The notes under the pieces are model-generated. The model had not been told where the DNA came from, did not search any database, and was given only the letters and a program-made list of their open reading frames with translations. Positions 6,255-10,340 of a stretch of 10,340 nucleotides of DNA are shown piece after piece (position 1 is the first letter of the stretch; each line of letters begins with the position of its first letter). Made by a program: the position numbers and the translations under genes. The stretch comes from an uncultured Kineosporia sp. Lineage in GTDB: Bacteria > Actinomycetota > Actinomycetes > Actinomycetales > Kineosporiaceae. The stretch is from the NCBI GenBank assembly GCA_937859855.1, contig CALMAR010000135.1, positions 1-10,340 on the forward strand. The letters run 5' to 3'.

Positions 6255-6284
6255 TTGCGAAAACCCGGCGATCAATGACATAGT
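6255..6284 (+). promoter_or_regulatory. Possible promoter for the DUF397 gene
   Basis: TTGCGA (6255-6260) and CATAGT (6279-6284), spaced by 18 bp, loosely match a sigma70-type promoter. This would give a leader of about 165 nt before the GTG at 6457. The rest of the gap (6187-6456) holds no reading frame I believe and no RNA gene I recognise. The call is weak. Confidence 0.22.
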
Positions 6285-6444
6285 GCGGCTGCCGCCCAGT
6301 GCGTGTTTCAAAATGAACCGCAATGGGTAAGGCGGATGAGCCGTCAAGGGTGGCGGACATCCAGTACTCACCATCGGTGCGGGTCTGTGGCCCGCCAACC
6401 GAGCACGACGGCCCTGGGGCACCGTTTTCGTGCTCATGCCTGCA

Positions 6445-6450
6445 GAGGAG
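6445..6450 (+). promoter_or_regulatory. Ribosome binding site fixing the DUF397 start
   Basis: GAGGAG lies 6 nt before GTG 6457. The upstream in-frame starts at 6430 (GTG) and 6436 (ATG) lack such a site and would place this sequence inside the coding region. Confidence 0.65.
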
Positions 6451-6456
6451 ACAGCT

Positions 6457-6690
6457 GTGTCCAGCGTTCACAACGGCATGCGCGCCGCCGATCTGACGGC
6501 GGTTACGTGGCTCAAGAGTTCGTTCAGTGGCGACAATGGGTGCGTTGAATTGGCCCGCTTGGACGACGGCTCGGTCGCCGTCCGTAATTCCCGATTCCCG
6601 CAGGGCCCGGCGCTGGTGTACACCCAGCACGAGATCAACGTGATGCTCGCGGGGGTCAAGGCGGGCGACTTCGACCAGTTCCTGGGCTGA
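6457..6690 (+). CDS. DUF397 small protein, partner of the WhiJ-like regulator
   Basis: The product is 77 aa, covering one DUF397 domain with a short N-terminal lead. The family signature is clear: VTWLKSSFSGDNGCVELA (16-33), VAVRNSRFPQGPALVY (40-55) and VKAGDFDQF (67-75). DUF397 proteins are encoded beside XRE-DUF5753 regulators in Streptomyces and relatives. In studied pairs they bind or antagonise the regulator, and some pairs have been described as toxin-antitoxin-like. Here the gene is on the same strand as the regulator but 270 bp away, so independent expression is likely. The position where most family members have Trp in the last helix region holds a QHEINVM stretch instead. It is followed by a hairpin shared with the convergent PrsW gene. 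Confidence 0.85.
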   Translation: MSSVHNGMRAADLTAVTWLKSSFSGDNGCVELARLDDGSVAVRNSRFPQGPALVYTQHEINVMLAGVKAGDFDQFLG

Positions 6691-6697
6691 CTCCAGT

Positions 6698-6759
6698 CAG
6701 CCCTCCGCTGCGTGGCCGGGGTCGGGGCGGAGCCCGGCCACCGCTGCGGTTCAGGGCTG
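6698..6759. terminator. Bidirectional terminator hairpin between DUF397 and prsW-like genes
   Basis: A perfect 9-bp GC stem, GTGGCCGGG (6712-6720) with CCCGGCCAC (6733-6741), has a 12-nt loop. It is enclosed by an outer arm pair, CAGCCCT (6698-6704) with AGGGCTG (6753-6759). It begins 8 nt after the DUF397 stop and reaches the prsW-like stop at 6751. No T-tract is present. Confidence 0.6.
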
Positions 6760-7920
6760 GATGGACCACCTCGGCAGGAAGTCCGAGCGCAATGCCGACA
6801 GGGATGCCAGCATTGCGTACTCCTGCTGGCGGGCGTCCGGCGCGGCTGCCCGGTTGGCCATCCGCTCGCGCAGAAACGCCAGCTCACTGGCCACTTCCTG
6901 GAAGTCACGCATCGCCGCCCGGGACGGACGCCCACCGGTACGCATCGCCCAGTCCCGCGCCTCACGCCGGGCCGGCAGCGACGCCAGCATCGCCACCTCG
7001 GCCGGGGTCAGCCAGCCGGTACTGCCGTAGACGGCCAGATGCCGGGCGATCAGCCGGCCCTCGCGACGCCGGGCGTACAGCGCCAGTGAGGCGAAGGCGA
7101 TAAAGACCGGGATCTGGAACACCACGTAGGCGGAGACGAAGCCGGCGAAGCCGGATGCGGCGGTCAGATTCCAGATGCCGTGCAACACGACAGCAGTGGC
7201 GTAGCCGAGCAGCGGGGCGAACAGCTTCACCGCCGGGCTGCGGCTACGCACCGCCAAGCCGATCCCGATGCCGGTCGCCGCAGTGAACAGCGGATGCGCG
7301 AACGGCGACACGATGCACCGCAGCACGAACACGAAAACTGTGCTGCCGCTGCCCGATTCGGCCATCGCCCGGCCGAGGTAAAGAACATTCTCGACGAAGG
7401 CGAACCCGATACCGGACATGCCGGCATAGACGATTCCGTCGATGACACCGTCGAATTCACGCCGCCGCAGCATCAGGATGACCACCACGGCAGCGCCCTT
7501 GAACGCCTCCTCGACCACCGGCGCCACCAGGACCGCTGTGGTGGAGACATCGCCGCCGGCATTCTTGATCGCCACCAGCGACGCCGTGTTGATCACTAAC
7601 GCGCCCAGGGTGGCCACTCCCGCACCCCACCCGAAGGCGAGCGCCAGCAGGGCGGGCGGTTCCGCTTCGTAGCGGTCCAGCCAGAGCAACGTCGCGATCA
7701 CCGGAAAGACCGGGATCGCCGCCAGCACCCCTCCGGTCAGTGCCCCCAGTGAACCGGTCTCCTGAGTGATCGCCAGCAGGGTCAGCAGGCCGCTACCAGC
7801 CAGCACGACGATCAGGGCGACCCGGCCCAGGAACGAGAACAACCGCGGACGGCGCGGCTGCACGAGCGGAGCGCCGGCGGCCAGGCCGGAGGGCCGGGCC
7901 GGCTGATAGGGCTGGGTCAC
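6751..7920 (-). CDS. PrsW-family glutamic-type intramembrane protease
   Basis: The product is a 389-aa multi-pass membrane protein. The PrsW motifs are all present: LDRYEAEPP (81-89), the catalytic-type VEEAFKG (136-142), [10 protein letters not shown] (172-181), the histidine in FAHPLFTA (207-214), and LHGIWN (246-251). Together they form the proposed Glu/His intramembrane active site. About eight hydrophobic segments lie between residues 32 and 283, followed by a cytoplasmic-looking Arg/Ala-rich tail of about 100 residues ending in WSIQP. In Bacillus, PrsW makes the site-1 cut in an anti-sigma factor; the substrate of actinobacterial members is generally unknown. The GTG start (7918-7920) has no Shine-Dalgarno sequence but a TAGCCT box 6 nt upstream, pointing to a leaderless message. 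The gene is divergent from orn, with 43 bp between starts. Confidence 0.87.
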   Translation of the reverse strand: MTQPYQPARPSGLAAGAPLVQPRRPRLFSFLGRVALIVVLAGSGLLTLLAITQETGSLGALTGGVLAAIPVFPVIATLLWLDRYEAEPPALLALAFGWGAGVATLGALVINTASLVAIKNAGGDVSTTAVLVAPVVEEAFKGAAVVVILMLRRREFDGVIDGIVYAGMSGIGFAFVENVLYLGRAMAESGSGSTVFVFVLRCIVSPFAHPLFTAATGIGIGLAVRSRSPAVKLFAPLLGYATAVVLHGIWNLTAASGFAGFVSAYVVFQIPVFIAFASLALYARRREGRLIARHLAVYGSTGWLTPAEVAMLASLPARREARDWAMRTGGRPSRAAMRDFQEVASELAFLRERMANRAAAPDARQQEYAMLASLSALRSDFLPRWSIQP

Positions 7921-7926
7921 GGATCG

Positions 7927-7932
7927 AGGCTA
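7927..7932 (-). promoter_or_regulatory. Leaderless -10 box of the PrsW-like gene
   Basis: The minus strand reads TAGCCT, a TANNNT hexamer ending 6 nt before GTG 7920. The spacing puts the transcription start at the start codon. Confidence 0.45.
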
Positions 7933-7950
7933 CCGGCGAGCCGGCCCGCG

Positions 7951-7956
7951 TAGAGT
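7951..7956 (+). promoter_or_regulatory. Leaderless -10 box of orn
   Basis: TAGAGT ends 7 nt before GTG 7964, with no ribosome binding site between. It is the same hexamer as that used by the zinc-finger gene at 2043. Transcription probably starts at or beside the start codon. Confidence 0.5.
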
Positions 7957-7963
7957 ACCCGCC

Positions 7964-8638
7964 GTGGCCACGATGAGTAACGAGCGCTCGCAGGACCGGA
8001 TCGTCTGGATCGATTGCGAGATGACCGGGTTAGATCTGCACACCGACGCACTGATCGAAGTGGCCGCGCTGGTGACCGATTCTCAGCTGAATGTCCTGGG
8101 CCCCGGCATCGACGTGGTGATCCGGCCGCCGGATGAGACGGTCCGGGACATGGTGGACGTTGTCCGGGCAATGCACACCAGCTCGGGACTGCTGAGCGAA
8201 CTGCCGTCTGGGGTGACCCTGGCGCAGGGGGAGCAGGCAGTTCTGGACTACATCCGGCAATGGGTGCCTGAACCCGGCAAGGCCCCGCTGGCCGGAAACT
8301 CGGTCGGCACCGACCGGGGATTCCTGGCCCGGGACATGCCTGCTCTTGAACAGCATCTGCACTACCGGATCGTTGACGTCTCCTCGATCAAGGAGCTTGC
8401 GCGGCGGTGGTACCCCCGGGCCTACTTCGCCTCGCCCTCCAAGCACGGTGGACACCGGGCGCTGGCCGACATCCGGGAAAGCATCGAGGAGCTGAGGTAT
8501 TACCGCGAGGTGTTGTTCGTCCCGCAGCCCGGGCCCAGCTCCGAGGCCGCCCGAGCGGCCGCCGCCAAGTACGTTGTTCCCATCCCCGGCCCAGACACTG
8601 ACGCCAGCTCAGATCAGGCTGCGGCTGAGATTCCCTGA
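7964..8638 (+). CDS. orn: Oligoribonuclease (3'-5' exoribonuclease, DEDDh family)
   Basis: Orn degrades 2-5 nt RNA fragments to mononucleotides in the cytoplasm and also hydrolyses pGpG, completing c-di-GMP breakdown. The 224-aa product carries all DEDDh residues: Asp17 and Glu19 in [11 protein letters not shown], Asp117 in [11 protein letters not shown], His164 and Asp169 in [13 protein letters not shown]. The MHTSSGL segment (70-76), typical of Orn, is also present. Residues beyond about 185 form an Ala/Pro-rich tail of some 40 residues past the usual end of the E. coli protein. The GTG at 7964 is chosen from the TAGAGT box 7 nt upstream; the ATG at 7973 is an in-frame alternative. The gene is divergent from the PrsW-like gene. 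Confidence 0.95.
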   Translation: MATMSNERSQDRIVWIDCEMTGLDLHTDALIEVAALVTDSQLNVLGPGIDVVIRPPDETVRDMVDVVRAMHTSSGLLSELPSGVTLAQGEQAVLDYIRQWVPEPGKAPLAGNSVGTDRGFLARDMPALEQHLHYRIVDVSSIKELARRWYPRAYFASPSKHGGHRALADIRESIEELRYYREVLFVPQPGPSSEAARAAAAKYVVPIPGPDTDASSDQAAAEIP

Positions 8639-8648
8639 GCTGATCAGG
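8605..8648 (+). terminator. Possible orn terminator
   Basis: CAGCTCAG (8605-8612) pairs with CTGAGCTG (8635-8642) across the stop codon. Alternatively CCTGA (8634-8638) pairs with TCAGG (8644-8648) around a 5-nt loop followed by TTTCC. The two folds exclude each other. Either would be a weak terminator, placed correctly after orn. Confidence 0.3.
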
Positions 8649-8701
8649 TTTCCATCTCTTTACAGACGCGGCGCCGGCCCCGCCGATCGTCCCGATACGC
8701 C

Positions 8702-8707
8702 TATATT
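8702..8707 (+). promoter_or_regulatory. Possible -10 box for the downstream membrane protein gene
   Basis: TATATT stands out as the only AT-rich hexamer in the 110-bp orn-8749 gap and lies about 42 nt before the GTG start. No -35 match is seen at 16-18 bp upstream. The call rests on the hexamer alone. Confidence 0.3.
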
Positions 8708-8748
8708 GCACCTGTCCCCGGAATTCGGATCGCCGGTGTGAGGGAGCC

Positions 8749-9897
8749 GTGAGCACCACTCTCTCGAACCATGCACCGGCCCCCGACGGGCTGGAATGGT
8801 GGGAGCGGCAGCAGTTCCGCCGTCAGCGACGTGAAGCTGAGCAGGTCGATCGAGCGCCAGTCCGGGCCCGGGCGCGGGCCGGACTGAGCTGGCTGGCGGC
8901 CGCCATTCTCCTGATCGTCGCCGTGGCCAGGCCCGAGCTGCGGCCCGGTCTGCGGTCATTCGCAGGGACATTCCTGCTCCTGGTCGGCTGGTTCGCGCTG
9001 GTCCGGACCCGAACTCTGTCGTGGCGCTCCACTCTGGCCTGCTTCGCCTCGGCCGTGGTCTGGGCCGTACTGACGGCAGCGGGACTGCTCCTGACCGGGC
9101 ACGTGGGTGAGGTTTCCGTCCTCGCCCTTCTGCTGCCGGTCCTGGCGATCGCCTTTCCCGGCCGGGTCCGGCGATTCGCGGCCTCCGACTGGCTGCTGAT
9201 CGGTGGCACGCTCGGCCTGGGTTATCAGGCGGTGCAGAAGGGGGCTCTTTCGATCTCCGGCCCGGTTACGACCGGTGCATCCGGATCCGGTGGCTGGTTC
9301 CTGGACTTTGTGTTGCTTGGTGGCTCGATCGGGGTCGGTACCGTCGCGTTCCGGCAGGGCGCGCGGTTCAGCAGCGGAGGCCAATGGATGGCCGCCGCCT
9401 GGCGGGTGAGCGGGGCGGTGCTGCCGGTTCTGGCCTTTGTGGCGCTGATCGGATCCAGCACCGGGGTGAAAGTCGCGATGCTGGTGGCCCTGGCCTGCAC
9501 CGCTCTCCTGATCGACACCCGGCGCCTGCGAATGGCCGACGAGCCGGGTACTGACCGGCTTCCATATCCCTTCTCTCCGGCCGCAGCCGCCGACCAGTGG
9601 ACGCTGGGCATCACTGGACCGGGTGAGGCCGGCTGGACGGCCTCCGGCTTTCTCATCTCCGGCGTCTGGGCGGCCTGCTGCCTGCTCACCTACAGCACCC
9701 GGGATGTGCTCCTGGTGCTGGGCGCTCACCTGCGCGACGCCGGAGAGCCGGTGTCGCAGGCCCGTTCGCGAGGCCGGGCGGCGGCGACCCTGGTCCGGGT
9801 GATGCGGGCCGGGGCCTTTCGTCCGCTCGATCAGGGCGATGGAGAGGGCCGCCGCACTGCTGATCGTGACCGGCGCCGTCCTCGAGGTGGCCGGTGA
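8749..9897 (+). CDS. Multi-pass membrane protein, possibly PrsW-like without catalytic residues
   Basis: The product is 382 aa. A charged, Arg-rich N-terminal segment (about 1-42) is followed by eight or nine hydrophobic segments near 45-60, 71-85, 95-115, 122-136, 148-162, 182-200, 216-235, 239-255 and 299-317. I do not recognise a family with confidence. One stretch, RRFAASDWLLIGGTLGLGYQ (141-160), lines up by eye with the PrsW segment [24 protein letters not shown], but the Glu, His and Asn active-site residues are missing. The GTG start at 8749 has AGGGAG only 2 nt upstream, unusually close. From about residue 364 the composition turns Arg/Gly/Asp-rich and third-position GC drops, while another frame opens at 9839. 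The last 19 residues may therefore not be the natural end. A frameshift joining it to the next reading frame is possible. Confidence 0.6.
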   Translation: MSTTLSNHAPAPDGLEWWERQQFRRQRREAEQVDRAPVRARARAGLSWLAAAILLIVAVARPELRPGLRSFAGTFLLLVGWFALVRTRTLSWRSTLACFASAVVWAVLTAAGLLLTGHVGEVSVLALLLPVLAIAFPGRVRRFAASDWLLIGGTLGLGYQAVQKGALSISGPVTTGASGSGGWFLDFVLLGGSIGVGTVAFRQGARFSSGGQWMAAAWRVSGAVLPVLAFVALIGSSTGVKVAMLVALACTALLIDTRRLRMADEPGTDRLPYPFSPAAAADQWTLGITGPGEAGWTASGFLISGVWAACCLLTYSTRDVLLVLGAHLRDAGEPVSQARSRGRAAATLVRVMRAGAFRPLDQGDGEGRRTADRDRRRPRGGR

Positions 9898-10340
9898 TCC
9901 GGCGCCGGTATCGCGACTGAGTGAGGCTTGGACTGCACTGGGAATCAGCCTGTCTCTGCCCGGAAAGCTCTGCGCCGCAGTGGCTCTGATAGCCGCTCTG
10001 GTGCTGATCAGTGGAGCGTCCGGGGTTGGGCTGACCGAGCAGGGCACCCGGCGGTTGCGGCTGGATGACGGACGGGGCTCGGTGAGCTTCGCCCGCCCGG
10101 GTCCGTTAGCGGCCCGGGTGCGCACCAGTACGGTGGCCGAACTGGTTCTGGACGCTGTCACCACCGGAATCTCGCTGATACCGCCGCCGGTGCTGGCGCC
10201 GCTCACCAGATCAGCCACCAGCGGGCCGAGCCGGGCGGTGGTGGCCGAGTTCTGCGCCGACCCGGCCCGGATGATCGCCCGGCAACGCCGCCGCCTCGCC
10301 GCGGCGCCCGCCGACACCGGGGCAATGATGGCGGTGCGTA
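9839..10340 (+). CDS. Unrecognised protein, 5' part, open at the window end (or continuation of the preceding gene)
   Basis: The frame opens with ATG at 9839 and stays open for 167 codons to the window edge. It begins MERAAALLIVTGAVLEVAGD, has a second hydrophobic segment near residues 42-62 (GKLCAAVALIAALVLISGAS), and later becomes Arg/Ala-rich (FCADPARMIARQRRRLAA). Codon third positions are GC-rich here, favouring this frame over the others. It overlaps the previous gene by 59 nt in a different frame. Only AGGG 2 nt upstream could serve as ribosome binding site, and an in-frame stop lies at 9800-9802. It is either a separate gene, perhaps translationally coupled, or the continuation of the previous membrane protein after a frameshift. 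No function is assigned. Confidence 0.5.
   Translation, partial: MERAAALLIVTGAVLEVAGDPAPVSRLSEAWTALGISLSLPGKLCAAVALIAALVLISGASGVGLTEQGTRRLRLDDGRGSVSFARPGPLAARVRTSTVAELVLDAVTTGISLIPPPVLAPLTRSATSGPSRAVVAEFCADPARMIARQRRRLAAAPADTGAMMAVR

Noticed and set aside
5323..6690. Reading the regulator/DUF397 pair as a mobile element or prophage repressor module
   Set aside because: There is no integrase, transposase, terminal repeat or composition shift, and the DUF5753/DUF397 architecture fits chromosomal developmental regulators.
8639..8748. tRNA gene after orn
   Set aside because: orn is followed by a tRNA-His gene in several actinobacteria, so I looked for one. There is no acceptor stem pair and no GTTCGANTC T-loop in this gap.
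8956..10317. 453-aa open frame on the minus strand
   Set aside because: It is antisense to the two membrane-protein frames and has a low-complexity Arg/Ser/Pro/Gly composition typical of shadows in high-GC DNA. No domain is recognisable.
1..10340. CRISPR arrays, rRNA, riboswitches
   Set aside because: No regularly spaced repeats, conserved rRNA segments or recognisable cobalamin-riboswitch core were seen; in particular, none is visible before cobF.

Overview
The window is high-GC DNA with many GTG starts, consistently high GC at third codon positions and gene families typical of actinomycetes. These include an actinobacterial-type DinB tail, a WhiJ-like XRE/DUF5753 regulator with a DUF397 partner, a DUF574 methyltransferase, and Orn. 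The WhiJ-like cassette and the DUF574 protein are families best known from sporulating or mycelial actinomycetes such as Streptomyces and Frankia relatives, so that kind of organism is likely. The exact genus cannot be read from the sequence.

Left part (1-3414): the 3' end of a DNA polymerase IV gene runs into a shared hairpin and a convergent gene for a pyruvate dehydrogenase (quinone)/pyruvate oxidase-type ThDP enzyme. Divergent from that gene is a small UBP-type zinc-finger gene with an apparently leaderless promoter. It is followed after 9 bp by cobF (precorrin-6A synthase), which stands alone with no other cobalamin gene in view. A stand-alone Lrp/AsnC ligand-binding (RAM) domain gene converges on cobF.

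Middle part (3415-6690): a DUF574 SAM-dependent methyltransferase with a recognisable sigma70-type promoter is followed by a developmental-regulator cassette of WhiJ/AbaA type. The cassette has a minus-strand RsbW-like ATPase, a divergent XRE-DUF5753 regulator, and a downstream DUF397 small protein in its own unit. The 259-bp divergent promoter region carries two copies of a TGCACGTGCA palindrome placed exactly 42 bp apart, with conserved CTAGA flanks. These are the best candidates for the regulator's operators and the most interesting non-coding signal in the window.

Right part (6691-10340): a PrsW-family intramembrane protease gene is divergent from oligoribonuclease (orn), and both start codons lie 6-7 nt after a TANNNT -10 box, suggesting leaderless mRNAs. 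After orn comes a multi-pass membrane protein that resembles a PrsW protein without its catalytic residues. It overlaps, in another frame, a second membrane-protein reading frame that runs off the window. The overlap may be a real gene pair or a frameshift.
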